From contig VTFK01000365.1 of NCBI GenBank assembly GCA_009617715.1, positions 124,001 to 188,000 on the forward strand: a stretch of 64,000 nucleotides of DNA, read 5' to 3'. Made by a program: the position numbers and the translations under genes. Position 1 is the stretch's first letter; the number at the start of each line of letters is the position of its first letter. The notes below the pieces were generated by a model. That model saw only the letters and a program-made list of their open reading frames with translations. It searched no databases and was not told the DNA's origin. Origin of the DNA: Plectrocnemia conspersa (taxonomy: Eukaryota > Arthropoda > Insecta > Trichoptera > Polycentropodidae). This document shows positions 50,461 to 63,679 of the stretch, piece by piece.

Positions 50461-52165
50461 TGGTATGTATAATAATAATATGATATCGGCTGTGGTGGGC
50501 TATTGTGTAGTTTTTATCATAGGACGTGGTCAGGACATGTTGATACTATGATACAAAAAATGTGCTGTTTTGTGAGTGGGAGCTAGGCGTCGTTAAGATT
50601 ATTGTAATTTAGTTAGATTTAGATATTTGATATCTATGTGGGAATTAAAAAAAATAAAGAAATACAGATCGATCTATAAAGTGTTAGCTGATAAACTAAT
50701 AGTATTCATTGTCAGAACATTGACGCCAAAATATTTATGTATGGCTGAATTAATTAATCATATATGTTAATCGTGTATGAATGCAAGTTGTTAACATTTA
50801 CACAGCTGCTCACTACCCTATGCTACTTTTGTCTTTATTTAATTCTAGAATCATATCCGTCGACATATCCACGCATTGATAATCTAATCGCATGTATGAA
50901 AACGCCATTTCACAATCATGTTTTCAAATGTAATAATAACACGAGTATTTTTTGCAGTTTTTAACACTTTAGAAATATACTTAATATACATGCGCAAGAA
51001 GTTCTTTACTTTATAAATGCGGCTAGGCACTCTTTAAAATGATCTATAAACCACAAAGTGGTATCTTCTATTAGGAGATTTAATATGTTTGCTTATCTAT
51101 TATTTAATTTATTAAAAACGAATACTTTCTATTTCATATAATTATTTATATTGACCACTAGTTTCTTTTACGCTCAAATTTTCCAGTTGTATTTGGAGTT
51201 CAATCTCGGATGTCCATTTTCAGGGCGTATGAGTAGCGCTGTGTCGCAGGCGTGCAGCGGTACACGCATACATATCTGTCTTGGGCTTAAGCAGCAAATG
51301 GCACTAGTTTTTCGATTAATTACTGATTCCATAATTATACAACGAAATCGTGCGATCTATCTAATCTACGTTCGTTCATATAAATGTTGTTTTGCATTCA
51401 CAGTGTCAAATGACCAAATTATCACAACACGTTATTGAATTTATGGGAGTTATATATATTTATGATATCTATGTACGTATATAAAAATACAAATGTGTTT
51501 TTACTGACATTTTACTCGGTATGAGAAAGTCGCTCATCTTTTTCTAGATTAAAATTTCAGTTTATGATTTACTATCGTGTAACATTTAACTATCTAAACA
51601 TATTACACTGTGTGATCAGGGCCGCCGAGAGCGAACCCGGGCCCTTGGAAAACAATGATTCCGGGCCTCATGACAAAAATATAATTTTATTTATTTTTAA
51701 CATCGTAATATAATTTCTTGAATAAATAATAATAAGTACGAATTTTTACAAAAACATTTTGTTTTGTGGATAAATAAAGATCATTCCATAGTATATACGT
51801 GTATTAAGGTTTTTTCTGCAGTGCCCCGCCCTAACTTTGTGGGAGGGGAGGGGGACCATATAACGATGCTATCATAGAGTTAATGATTCGTAATGATTTT
51901 TTTTCAAAACGTCTAGAGTATTATTTAATTACATTTTTTTTATTTTTTTTGCTGTCCTACTAACTACTTGAGAATAATTATTGAATATAATTTTGATAAA
52001 AATTGAATTTAATAAAATATTTTCAAATGGTTTACAACCGCTGCAGTTTTTAAAATAAGTAGTGGTCAGCTAAATTTAGAGCAGGTAGTGGGAAGAGAAA
52101 CAGAGATTACTGATTCACACTCCGAAAATAATGTTTGCAAATATAAGTTTTATGACCAAGTCTAA
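50461..52165. other. Gene-free interval with one degraded repeat end
   Basis: AT-rich. At 51618 CAGGGCCGCCGAGAGCG resembles the end of a non-autonomous DNA transposon, and a GC-rich patch at 51820-51860 may belong to it, but no inverted partner was found. Confidence 0.35.
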
Positions 52166-53247
52166 TGCCTGCACTACACTCTCTGGAAGTTGGCCAAGGT
52201 TGGCAAAGGACAGAAAATATAGTGGGTTACTTCGGTCGAGTTCGGTTCTGCCCGCTCTAAAATCTCTCGGAAGTTGTCCGAGGTTCAGTCGACTTGGCCA
52301 GCTTCGAGCGCTTCCGAACATTGTCGGCGAACGGACCGAAGTCAAAGGAATCGAAGTCGGAGTTGCTCTTTCGAGCGCGAGCGGTAAGATACTTCCCCTT
52401 TCGCTCTCTCGCGTGTTAAGTGACGAAAGTGAGAGAGATAATAATATGTTTTTTGCAAACTGAGATAGAACAAGTAACTCGGTTCAATTTCAGTATGCGC
52501 GTAGGCGTCCTATGGTCAACACATATGTCGAGCGCTGCATCGTGGTCACGTGGTCAAGTTATAATACCACATGCTTATCGGGGACTTCAACAGACTCTTA
52601 CTGACATCTTTGAATATTTTAGGGCATCAAGAGGGATTAATTATATTTTTGATAGTATATTCTTCTAACAGATATCGTTATTATATTTTTTTCATATAAA
52701 ATTAAATAATTAAAAAATAGTTATTGGTACTTGATTTTGTTAAAAAAAAATTTTTCGAATATCCTTACGTATTTTCCTAGATCGGTTTATATAAATGTCA
52801 CACCATAACGAATTCTTATTTAGAATCGATGGCGACAAATTCTAGGATAGTCACAGATGTGGTGTTCGTATTATGAATTATCATTTTTATGCCTTATGGC
52901 ATTTTGCAAAAGCCGACAAAGATTTTGCGTAAATTGAATATTTACGACCGAAAAGTTTTCACTGATATTGTATTGGTGAGTGCCCACACAAACTTTTATA
53001 TTTATTACTAGCGTAATTTTAATAATATGACAATTTAAAATTTGCGATTATTTGGCACATTTTTCGATCGCGCGCAAATATGCCGACTGTACATGACAGA
53101 AGCCGCCATGCATACGTCATTCACGACCGTAGTTCGGACGGCATATGAAATTTGCGATAGTGTGGTCGCTTACTCGAAGTCGTAGGTCTCGACCGACTTC
53201 AGTTGTAACTTCGGTTCGGACAACTTCCAGAGAATGTAGTGCAGGCA
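52166..53247. mobile_element. PIF/Harbinger-like element, copy 2
   Basis: Same family as 2166-3175. Target duplication TAA at 52163-52165 and 53248-53250, and the best-kept ends: both begin TGCCTGCACTACA reading inward. The internal order matches copy 1: a GAAGTCGG-rich block, a CTCTCTCGC/GCGAGAGAG pair, then a conserved AT-rich core. Confidence 0.8.
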
Positions 53248-53250
53248 TAA

Positions 53251-55440
53251 GAATTACAGTTAGCAAATATTTAGTTCCGATTTACATGAACATTTGCCGG
53301 TCTTTTTTTGGCTTTTTATATAATGAATATATTTGTGATGAATTATTATTATATTAGGTTTATTATTTTATTAATTATGTATCAAAAATGGTATCTATTA
53401 TCATTTTAAATAGCTTGAAGTGTATAAACAAGTACCATTACATATTTAGTGTCATTTGACGTGAGGTTTGAAAGTTTGGCGGCCGCTGACTCAATTTACT
53501 GGAAACGATCCCAGTTGTTATTAGATAGTTAATGTAACTAAATTAGTTTATTTTAATATAAATATCATTAGACGATTAAAAAATAATCAGGGGTAAATCA
53601 ATTTGAATAAAAATCTGCATTTGTATTTAATATAAAACTCATTTTTTATGTCTTTATAAAATGCTGCGAACGTTGAGAATGTAACGGACCACTTCTGCCT
53701 GAATTTTAAACCTCAAAGTATGGGCGTAAAAAACGGTTTAACGCTTACCTCAAAACATATGCTAAAGTTTTCGTTTAAATTCTGTTTTGAAATTAAAAGT
53801 GGTGCAAGCGTAATGACGTTCGATCAATTGATCCTAATTTATAATTCAAAACTAATTTAATTTTTCTATTCTTTCTTTCTTCTCTTATATTATATTGCGT
53901 TTCTACAGAACTTTTACTCCTGAATATAATATTTACATATGCATCCATAATTGTGTAATATGTTAAAAATGCAAAGGAAAACTTATTTTTTAAATATATC
54001 TTTCTATTCGATTCACAGTAAAGTATGTTCTCTAATATACCTTTGAGCTGGCAACGTGATCGTCTACTCTCTATTCGTGTGCAAAATTAAACTGTCACGT
54101 TTTGCAACTAAAAAAATCATGACGTGACGATAACGTGATTAGGAAGATCAGCATTGGTTGGAGCATTGCATGCTAAAGATTAATAAATGTTTGTGAAAAA
54201 CGTTTCAATGAATATTTACCTACCTTTATGTAGCGTATTGGTTATTCTGATAACAGTTTATTGACGCTTACACTATAATCAAGCGATTCGTCACAGTCTT
54301 TGTTGTTTAAAAATGCATCGATCACTCTTTGTCTATTAGTAAATGTGGCCGTTTAGGGAAATTACCGGATAATTGTCCGAGCCGCTCCGCCGCTCAAATT
54401 ACGTGGGTTTTATTAAAATTTTAAGAGTTTTCTTTGTGATGTAACTAAACTCAACGACCGTTGACACACTCGAGAGCTCGAGCGTAATGATCACCGTTAT
54501 CTGGCTGACGAATTTGACACAAAGCACTGGATGAGAAGACTGATGATCTTTGAGACAATGCAACAAACGGCGCAGTTCTCGCAGAGAGTTCAAAGCAGCG
54601 ATTGGAAATCTCTTGATAGTCAAGTGGTGTCAACCGCGGGATATGCATACGTAGTACACGTCACACTCAAGAGTGGTACAATTAACTCAATTGGGATAAG
54701 TGTCTGGTAGCTTCGCATCCGGCGAACGGAATATTAATGTGGAGCTGGATATTTGTGCATTCTGTGCCATTCTTGCCCTATGGATCCGTTCGATCGTGGT
54801 GTCCCACGATATCGGTTACAAATGCTCTCCAGTAACACTAGCACAAGTGTTTCTGATTTCTCAATATTTTTTATGTCTTGAGAAAATCTATTCTTATTTT
54901 TTAACACTCGATCCATTGATGCAGTAATGCCATGATCCAGTCTGATAAAATGATTCGTCCCTTTTTGATGGACGAACATTGTTTTAAAGATGATCGAAAT
55001 CTTTTGGAACTAAATCCAATCCATTGAAAAGGGATGCTGAGTTACCGAGTGCTGGAGTATAATCAGAATTCCATATCGCTTTCTTTTTATTTCTTCGCGA
55101 AGTTGATGTAAAGGTTCGAGTAGTATTATCCTGTTACGATTTGACCCATAAAAAGGTTATTTACCATACTTTTTTATGCGGTTTTTAGTATAATTGTGGT
55201 CAACTCATGTCTCAGCAGTAATAACAGATCTTACCATTAAAATATTAAGATAAGCTTCATAATGAAGTAGCAAGTCTCAAAATGAATACGTTCTGTATCT
55301 GAATGTTGACAAAAACCAGATCGCAGATTTTTTTGACATGCCTTAAACTAATTATTCAAAATGTTTTGAACAAATTCATATAAAATCGCCACAGTCTACA
55401 ATTTCACGAGTCTTGATTTGCTGATCTGGGACGATCATAC
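53251..55440. other. Gene-free interval
   Basis: Includes 54430-55330, where minus-strand frames are semi-open (for example 54979-54734 and 54648-54451). These look like pieces of a decayed coding element, but I could not assign a family. No intact gene is seen. Confidence 0.35.
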
Positions 55441-55449
55441 AGTAGCAGT

Positions 55450-55610
55450 TCTTTGTTGATATTGACCAGCAATAGTCGATGATTAAAACCTGAAAGACTT
55501 GGTTCGAATCCCATATGAACCTTTGTCCGATCGATCATCACAGATTTTCAATTGGATGAATGGAAGATTAATTAAAATCGAGCTAGGTCGTACATAAGTA
55601 TTAAATTTTT
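55450..55610 (+). repeat. tRNA-derived SINE-like repeat
   Basis: GGTTCGAATCCC is an exact-looking B box, preceded by a degenerate tRNA-like body and followed by a tail ending GATTAATTAAAATCGAGCTAGGTC. A related tail (AATTAAAACCTAGCTCGATT) occurs at 60315. Confidence 0.5.
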
Positions 55611-56199
55611 TTTAAATAGAGTGATGATATCGTTCATATTGCGTGTATTTTTTTTTTTTAATAAGCTACTTCAGATCATAGAGAATATCATAAAAATATA
55701 TATGTATATAATAAAAAATATATCATCTTTGTTGTTTTCCTTTCTATGTTTAACTCAGCTGACAACTTTTTTACCATGGTATATAAAGTATTAGTCACGC
55801 TTTCATGAATTTGCTTTTGTGCTAAACCTTTTTTGTTCAGGTATTTGATCACTATTCTATTTTTTTCTATGGTGATGCAAACTTTACTTCAATTTTTTTA
55901 TAAAAGCCAGAAATCAGCGGATTAACCTAAAACTGCAAAGATATTATTGGTAGTTCACATAACCTCAAAAATCGCGCGTCTCTATGTAAAATATGTAATA
56001 TTAGTAAAAAAGATTAAAAGAAAATTTAATTAAAATTTTATTTAAATTTATATTTTTAATCGTGTTTCTAACTTCCTTACTTTTATCTTTATTTTTTTTT
56101 AGTGACGTTTTTAATTTATTAATAACTGCTATTTTTCTCAAAAAAAAAACATATAAATGTGAAAAAAAATTTTTTTTTAATTTATTGTTATTTCTTTTT

Positions 56200-56330
56200 A
56201 ATTTAAATATATGTGTAATACACATTTTATCAAATTTTAACAAGAAACCTATAATTAATTTTATTATATAATTGTAAATAGTAGGTTATGACTTTAATTG
56301 AAAAAGTGATATTTTTCATGTTCTCAATAA
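56200..56330 (+). repeat. Direct repeat left of the Harbinger element
   Basis: AATACACATTTTATCAAATTTTAACAAGAAA...GTAGGTTATG...TTTAATTGAAA corresponds in order to 58415-58550 on the other side. The Harbinger element therefore sits between two copies of the same host or repeat sequence. Confidence 0.6.
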
Positions 56331-57043
56331 CCCACCTAAATGCCCAAAAATATATATTTTTTTTTTTTAAATTTTAATTTATATTTTTAAAAGTTTTTAA
56401 TTGTTTATGCTCCAGCGAGTCACTTGTTGATATTTTTTGTAAAACGAATTAATTTTTTGAAGAAAATTAAATTTTTATTTACAAATATTTTTTTTTTTAT
56501 TGGTAAAGATAATAGTACTAGTTTCATTTATCAGTAAACCAAATATTTTATATTTATTTTCCGAAAAAGATACTGAAAGGCATAGAGAAAAAACAGATAA
56601 CTCACTAATTATTCGATGGCGTTTAAAGATTAAATATCATACTTTTATCCTTAATTTTTTTATGGAAGGTTAAATTTTCTATTATCTGCAATTTACCTCA
56701 AAAACGCATATAAAGGCTCGGGCACACAGAGAGCGATCTGTCGCGGCGGGAAGCGATATCTGATCGCGGCGACAGGCGGTCTGGTTGTATTATGCGATGT
56801 TGCATCAGTTCTGTCAGACAGAACGCGGTCTACGGCGGTCTACCGAACTCTGTCGCGGCGACAAGCGATCCGGTATTACAGAATTACTAGACGACACAGA
56901 GGCGATCCAGCGTTCGTCGCGGCGATCTGCGATATGGGGACGTCACATAGGACGCGATAATCCAATTCAATCCGACGCTGGCTGCGTCTGAGAGAAATAT
57001 TAGTGCATTTTCAAAATAATTTGTGTTTCATATTGCTATTGAG

Positions 57044-57333
57044 TATGAGCTCAGATTAAGAACAACTCCTTCTGTTGTTAGCTTTGCATACAGAAAGAAA
57101 AAATACGACGTTGGGTGCATGAAATCAATAAGAAAAGAAAACAATTGGGTGAATACTACCGATTATGTCTCGAACTGGAGTCACATGAAGATAGATTTTT
57201 CAAGTATTTTCGTTTGTCACGAGAATGTTTTAAGGAATTGCATGATTTGATAAAATTGAGGATTGAAAAGTGCACAACGAACTGGAGAAAACCAATTGGA
57301 ACTAGAGAAAGACTAGCCATTTGTCTAAGGTGA
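57044..57333 (+). pseudogene. Harbinger transposase N-terminal fragment
   Basis: Begins ATGAGCTCAGAT, then hits a stop and a frame change. From 57115 the frame HEINKKRKQLGEYYRL, then ESHEDRFFKYFRLSRECF, then RKPIGTRERLAICLR is the N-terminal helical region of PIF/Harbinger (HARBI1-like) nucleases, including the ERLAICLR motif. The DDE catalytic part is absent, removed by internal deletion. Confidence 0.8.
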
Positions 57334-57442
57334 ATAATAAAACATATATTTATAATAATATGGTACAAAAATGTTTATTATGAAGAAAGTAATAGATAAC
57401 AAAATTACAAATTATGAAATTGTAATTCAATAAAATCATTAT

Positions 57443-57795
57443 TAATTATTAATATTAAAATTTTGAAGTACATCTCTCGCAGAATTAAATGTACTGTTAC
57501 TAGTCAAAGGTGGCTCTGTGCTGCTATAATCCTGTGGTAATTCAGTGTAGTGGAAAGTCATCAAGCCCTGCGTGTTATATCCAGTTGAAGTTGTTGATGC
57601 TGGCGATGTTGTTCGTGGTACCTCTTGTTCTAGAATCTCATTCAGTTCTATTTCCGAGAAGTTTTAATTTTAACTTTGCTTGAGTTTTTGGACGGAATGT
57701 TTTAAAAGTTGCAGCGTAACTGAGAAACAAGTGATCTACCCCGTCGATCTGTTTTTCCTCTGATTTTTTGCTGTGTAAATAGTTAATAACGTGTC
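57443..57795 (-). pseudogene. BESS-motif fragment of the Harbinger accessory protein
   Basis: Minus strand, convergent with the transposase. VDHLFLSYAATFKTF then QAKLKLKLL fits the BESS motif of MADF-BESS proteins, the second protein of many insect Harbingers. A 1-nt frame change then leads to a Ser/Thr/Pro-rich C-terminus ending at about 57443. The MADF domain is missing. Confidence 0.65.
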
Positions 57796-58414
57796 GTATC
57801 TAGAAATGAAAAATGTCTACTCCATGGCCAATTCTATTTCTTCACCCATTTTTAGGCGGTAACTATAAAAAATTGTGATTTTTTACAACCGGATCGCTCG
57901 TCGCCGCGACGGAGTCTGGCAGAATTCGGTAGATCGCGTTCTGTCTGACAGAGCTGATGCAACATCGCGTAATACAACCAGACCGCCAGACCGCCGCGGT
58001 CAGATATCGCTTCCCGCCGCGACAGACCGCTTGCTGTGTGGCCGAGCTTTAAAAATGATTGACGAAACTGAATTATTCATACGAATAAACTTGAAAAATC
58101 TATTTTCATGTGACTCCAGTTCGATAAATAATCGGTGGTATTCTTTTCTTTCTTTATTGCAAAGCTAACAACAGCAGGGGTTATTCTTCATCTGAGCTCA
58201 TACTCAATAGCAATATGAAACACAAATTAATTTGAAAATGCACTACTATGGATCGCTCACATAAGGTATCGCGTCCTATGTGGCGTCCCCATATCGCAGA
58301 TCGCCGCGACAAACGCTGGATCGCCTCCCGCCGCGACAGATCGCTCGCTATGTGGCCGAGCCTTTAATGTTAAAAAAGTTTTTTTTATTTGTAATGTTAC
58401 TTATTTTAAACTTT

Positions 58415-58550
58415 AATATACAATATAATACATATTATATCAACTTTTGACAAGAAAACTGTAATTAATTTTAATATATAATAATTGTAAATTGTAGGTT
58501 ATTTCTTTAATTGAAAGTCATGTTTTTTCATTAAAAATACATATTTTTTT
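58415..58550 (+). repeat. Direct repeat right of the Harbinger element
   Basis: Counterpart of 56200-56330: CATATTATATCAACTTTTGACAAGAAA...GTAGGTTATTTC...TTTAATTGAAAG. Confidence 0.6.
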
Positions 58551-60177
58551 TATATATTTTATGACGGGCTCCAATATTATTATCATATTGAATCGGTAAA
58601 ATAAATTCATAACTTACCTAATTCTTTCACATATTAATGATACAGAACATTGTTTTTTTCTCTTTCTGTATTCATTCGTAAAGTATAAAGTATAATAAAT
58701 TCTTCCCTAAAAAACGGCGGTTACTATATAATTCAGTTGCTGTTTTAACATCTTCTGGTTTTAGACTAGTAAAAGTTATAACTCATTTTCATGACAGAAT
58801 CCTTAGCTATTGTGATTTAATCTTTCAGGTTTCAATCGATTATTATATAAATACATATGTATCACAGAATTTGCAAATACTTATTTTTTGAAATCAAAAC
58901 CTATTTTTAATTCAGTGTAACCTCGATATACGAGCAAAAAAAAGTATAGCTTTATTTAAAAATAAACTTGATCAACAATATAAATATGTAATAGTATGTA
59001 TTTACCATTTCAATTACAATTTATTTATGCATTTCAGTTTATTTCATTGGGGAAAATTGATTTGACATATGAGTAATTTGAGTTACGAGCTTCATCACAA
59101 AACGAATTAAATTCGTAATTCAAAGCACAACTGTATCTAAATCAAAACAATACTTTAAATGTTTTAGGCGTGTCGTCCAATGATATCTTTAATATTACAT
59201 AAAGGAATTTTAAAAAGTAGAAAGTATAATAATTATTTTATGGAGTTTTTAAAGTTTGTTTTGAAACAAAACATAGCACGCGTAACAACAAAAATGTCAG
59301 TTAATATGTTATTGATCGGTGTGTTTATATATATAAATAAAATACATCATATTTACATAAAAAATATATATAAAAAAATAATCAAATTTACATTAAAATA
59401 GATTTTTTAGAAATCATGACGCGTTTGACTATTGACTATTTTTTGTGATAAAATCTTTTGTAAACGAAAAATTCAATGCCAGTCGATTGAAATACATTCA
59501 ATTTTTCAGTGGAAGTTAGATCATCATCACCATTGTAAAATTATGTAGAATATATAATTTAGTTTAGTATTTTCCTGCATGATATGAAATATTTTCAGGA
59601 CTGTCATCATCTTAGACCAGATTTGATTTTGCTACTACAAAAGATTGTTGAGCCTTTTTCTTTTACTATTTGTATAAATATGTCTTCATTCGAAATTATA
59701 TTTTTTACTTGATATGGGTTTTGAAAATGAGAAGCTCAGTATTTATTTTAGTTTTTACGAAACAGAATTTTAGTACTGCTTCTGTGGTTCAGTAATTTGA
59801 TGTGGCTAATTTTTTAATGATTTTAACAAAAATACCACAATCAATTGGCATCTTTATATTCTCATAAATCTTGTCTAATAATTTTGTTTTTGCCCTTATG
59901 TTTGTAACACATCTGCGATTTTTAATATATCACCAACCTTCCAAATATCATTTTTGTATCAGAAAATATTTTTTCTCGATAGATTGCATTCCTTATTTAC
60001 AACTTCATAACATTTATAGTTTATCTCAACTGTCAAATCATTATCGTTGTAATATTTATATTATCCTGAACTTTGTGTCAGTGGTGTTTATTTTTGTTTT
60101 TAATACAAGTCTGTTGTTATTTAATTTTTATGCTTGCTACAATTAAGATCAAGAACAGTTTGTATTTATATGGCAGT
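58551..60177. other. Gene-free AT-rich interval
   Basis: Very AT-rich, short ORFs only, no recognised domain or repeat. Confidence 0.4.
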
Positions 60178-60410
60178 TCACGTGAACTTTTCTGTTGGTA
60201 TATCCGTAGGCTCCAGATACAAAGCGGGTTCAACTCTAAATTTCAGACGTTCAGCTTCTGCGATCTTCGATGGCTTAAATTTGGGAAACATTTCTTGAAA
60301 ATTTCTCGAGAAATTAATAAATTAAAACCTAGCTCGATTTTTATAAATTATTTGTTTATTCATAATTTTATAAATATATTTTTTATCCATTTAGGAAAAG
60401 CTAGATAAAT
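60178..60410 (+). repeat. SINE-like repeat, degenerate
   Basis: Contains GCGGGTTCAACTCTAAATTTC (a weak B box) and a later AATTAAAACCTAGCTCGATTT tail shared with 55570-55595. Confidence 0.35.
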
Positions 60411-60454
60411 CAAATCTAAAAGTATCGATTAGAATTATATTTAATAATATTTTT

Positions 60455-60545
60455 GAATTGGGTGTATTTGGGGTTTGAACCTATGTCCTTCAATTTATAA
60501 GCAATGCTCTCGCCACTGCTCTATCGCACTTTTTCTCGAACAGTG
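60455..60545 (-). repeat. tRNA-like pseudogene or SINE head
   Basis: On the minus strand TAGAGCAGTGGCGAGAGC (A-box-like) precedes CTTATAA (an anticodon-loop-like TAT) and GGTTCAAACCCC (B box). The anticodon stem does not pair well (CATTG against ATTGA), so I do not call a functional tRNA. Confidence 0.5.
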
Positions 60546-62000
60546 GTTAAAAGATCGCCGATCCAAAATTGCTCAATGTTTACGTGTGTAGCTTAAAGCG
60601 AATATGTGCAATTGATCGGAAAATTCATTGGGGTGTTCGCCCCTAGCTCTCGTCGGATCATCGACCGATGAGATATCGGCAATTTTTTTCTTGTTCACAT
60701 CTCGTTGAATAAACATTGAACGCTGTGAATCTTGGGAAAGAAAGTTTTGTGCGTAGGAATCACATTTCTTATTTATCCGCACCACCCTCTATCTCTCTCT
60801 CTCTCTCTCCATTCAGCTGAGGGGAGATCGTCGCCAATCGGGTCAAAGGTTTTCCGAAAGCGTCAGACGGAACAAGCACGCATGCATGGTTACCGTGGAA
60901 CAAAAGGATTCGTTGAACATTTCTACACCAAAAAGACTATGCTTACGCAAGGGCTCTTGTTGTCGCGAAAATTTGCAAAACCGTGTTTTTTGCTTTCTTG
61001 TGTTGGAAACGTGTAAAAGAAACCTTTGAAGGGAGGTCGCTCGATGGTCAACGGATTGTTATTGTGGAGTAGAATATCAAGAACCTTGACTATATTTATC
61101 ATATGACGGTTACTCAGTAGAGATACATATTCCTTAACCTTTACCAGACAAAAAATCTTATTAAATCTTATATTTTTTCACTGCAGAGTATATTTATTTC
61201 ATTGTAAATTAATATAATAATATTATATATTTCATAACAATAGCCTTTCGGAACACAAATTGAAGGTATTCGAGGTCACCAAAAGTCCTGCCTACAAATT
61301 ACATTTTTTTCTGTTGATCCTTTTCGTAGTGAGAAGTATCTAGAACGCAACCCACTTCGAACGCCATTACATTAATAAGGAAAACCATGCTAATTGTATG
61401 CATTCGCTTTGGAAAGTATGATCATCATCAACATAATAAACGGATACGCAGTGTCTATAGCTGGCGCGCATTTCTTCTTGGTTCTTATGCATATGCAAGA
61501 TGTTGCACAAATTGTCGCGGCAGAGGGGAAATGGTGTTTCTACTGCTTATTTTTTCTGCTGCTGCGGTCGCGGTGTCGTGACCAAAATAGTGTTTCGCCA
61601 GCTTTGCGGTGTCAAGAGCCCATTGTCACTAAGGTCGAGGTCGCCACCGTGTACTGACGTACAGAGCGCTACAATGCCGCAATCTGTCATAGTCACTGAG
61701 CAGGAAATGTATACCAATAATTTATATCATATAAAAATCTTTCCACTTAATTTTAAAAGGATATTAGTAAAGTAAAGATACGTGATCATAAAAATGTAGG
61801 ATAATAGTCGACTGGTAATCTAAATGTCTAATAACTGTATGAATTCATCAGTTTCTGCTGCGAGAAAGATGAAATTATTACCATGTCGTGAATTTAAAGC
61901 AGGAAGAAGTGAAGTTTATGATAAAGTAAAGAATTGAAGGCCAACTATCGTCACTCATTTAAAAACTTACGTTAACAAAAAAACAATGCTTTGAAAGGCG
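60546..62000. other. Unassigned interval
   Basis: Contains less AT-rich patches (60600-60680, 60820-60960, 61440-61690) with short ORFs and a CT microsatellite at 60790-60810. No domain, splice pattern or element end could be supported. Confidence 0.3.
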
Positions 62001-62130
62001 TTTCACTTGTCTACGAATTGATTGTTGAAATATTATTTCAGGGGAGTTTGCTCGACCCGCTCTTCTTCATTTTACTTATAAACGCAAAAAAACCCCAGCC
62101 AGCTACAACTGAATTACAAAAATCAGCACA
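62000..62130 (+). pseudogene. LINE reverse-transcriptase fragment
   Basis: GSLLDPLFFILLIN at about 62043-62085 resembles the GSxLGPLLFLIYIN region of non-LTR reverse transcriptases. The rest is lost. Confidence 0.5.
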
Positions 62131-62294
62131 AAATTTAAATAATTATTTTATCGAACAGATTTTTTGTTGTTGGATGTTTTATTTTGTATGTGAAATAAGA
62201 ATATAAAGCCGATCGGTGAAATGACGCGGTAGACGTCCTTCAATGCCGCTCCGCCTCATTGTTGCTAGCGTAGCTCCAAGATAACGAACTGTTA

Positions 62295-63581
62295 TGCCTG
62301 AACTACACTCGCTGGAAGTTGGCCAAGGACGGAGAATTTAGTGGGTTACTTCGGTCGAGTTCGGTCTAAAATCTCTCGGAAGTTGTCCGAGGCTACCAAG
62401 AACGGGAGGTAAAGTGGGGGTAATTCAGTCGACTTGGCCAGATTCGAGCGCTTCCGAACATTGTCGGCAAACGGACCGAAGTCAAAGAAACCGAAGTCGG
62501 AGCTGCTCTTTCGAACGCGAGCGGTGAGATACTTCCCCTTTCGCTCTCTCGCGTGTTAAGTGACAAGAGTGAGAGATAATGATATGTTTTTTTGCATCGT
62601 GATCTCGTGGTCAAGTTATAATACCACATGCTTATCGGGGACTTCAACAGACTCTTACTGACATTTTTGAATATTTTAGGGCACCAAAAGGGATTAATTA
62701 TATTTTTGATAGTATATTCTTCTAACAGATATCGTTATTATATTTTTTTCATATAAGATTAAATAATTAAAAAATGGTTATTGGAGAGATAATGATATGG
62801 TGTTTCGCAAACTGAGATAAAACGAGTAACTCGGTTCAATTTCAGTATGCGCGTAGGCGTCCTATGGTCAACACGTATGTCGAGTGCTGCATTGTGGTCA
62901 AGTTATAATACCACATGCTTATCGGGGACTTCAACAGACTCTTACTGACATCTTTTAATATTTTAGGGCACCAAAAATAATTAATTATATTTTTGATAGC
63001 ATTTTATTCTAACAGATATCGTTATTATATTTTTTTTCATATAAAATTAAATAATTAGTGGTACTAAATTTTGTTAAAAAAAATTGTTTCGAATATCCTT
63101 ACTTATTTTCCTAGATCGGTTTGTATAAATGTCACACCATAACGAATTCTTATTTAGAATCGATGGCGACAAATTCTAGGATAGTCACAGATGTGGTGTT
63201 CGTATTCTTAAGTATCATTTTTTATGCCTTATGGCATTTTGCAAAACCGGACAAAGATTTTGCGTAAATTGAATATTTACGACCGAAAAGTTTTCACTGA
63301 TATTGTATTGGTGAGTGCCCACACAAACTTTTATAATTATCAGTAGCGTAATTTTAATAATATGACAATTTAAAAATTGTGATTATATGGCACATTTTTC
63401 GATCGCGCGCAAATATATCAGTTGTACATTACAGCAGCCGCCGTGCGGACGTCATTCACGCCCGCTGTCCAGATGGCATATGAAATTTGTGGCAGTGTGG
63501 CCGCTACTCAGAAATCGGCGACCTCGGCCGACTTTAGTTGAACTTCGGTTCGGACAACTTCCACAGAGTGTAGTACAAGCA
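62295..63581. mobile_element. PIF/Harbinger-like element, copy 3, with internal duplication
   Basis: Same family. TTA at 62292-62294 and TAA at 63582-63584. It is longer than its relatives because a core segment occurs twice in tandem: about 62570-62784 and 62785-63062 both start GAGAGATAATGATATG, and the first copy lacks about 65 bp. Confidence 0.78.
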
Positions 63582-63679
63582 TAACAGCTTTCACATAATT
63601 ATGCTAGCATAATTTTCGTGTGCGTTGAATGCCGAAAAAAAAAATAATAGGTTCGATACTTGTATGCTATTTGAAGCAT

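Larger units (their letters stand above)
56714..58363. mobile_element. Compound PIF/Harbinger element with long inverted repeats
   Basis: TAA (56711-56713) plus AGGCTCGGGCACACAG at the left. A first right end at 58048 (reversed AGCTCGGCCACACAG, then TTA) gives terminal repeats of about 165 bp. A further inverted left-half fragment runs to 58363, where a second end (reversed AGGCTCGGCCACATAG) is followed by TTA. The CGCGGCGACA-rich ends are very GC-rich against the surroundings. It encodes transposase and BESS-domain fragments (separate entries). Confidence 0.82.

Noticed and set aside
54430..55330. Mariner or other transposase relic on the minus strand
   Set aside because: I tried to match the broken frames to mariner motifs (TAETxVDHNYT, catalytic region) but the order and spacing did not hold.
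60455..60545. Functional tRNA gene
   Set aside because: A and B boxes are present but the anticodon stem does not pair; better a pseudogene or SINE head.
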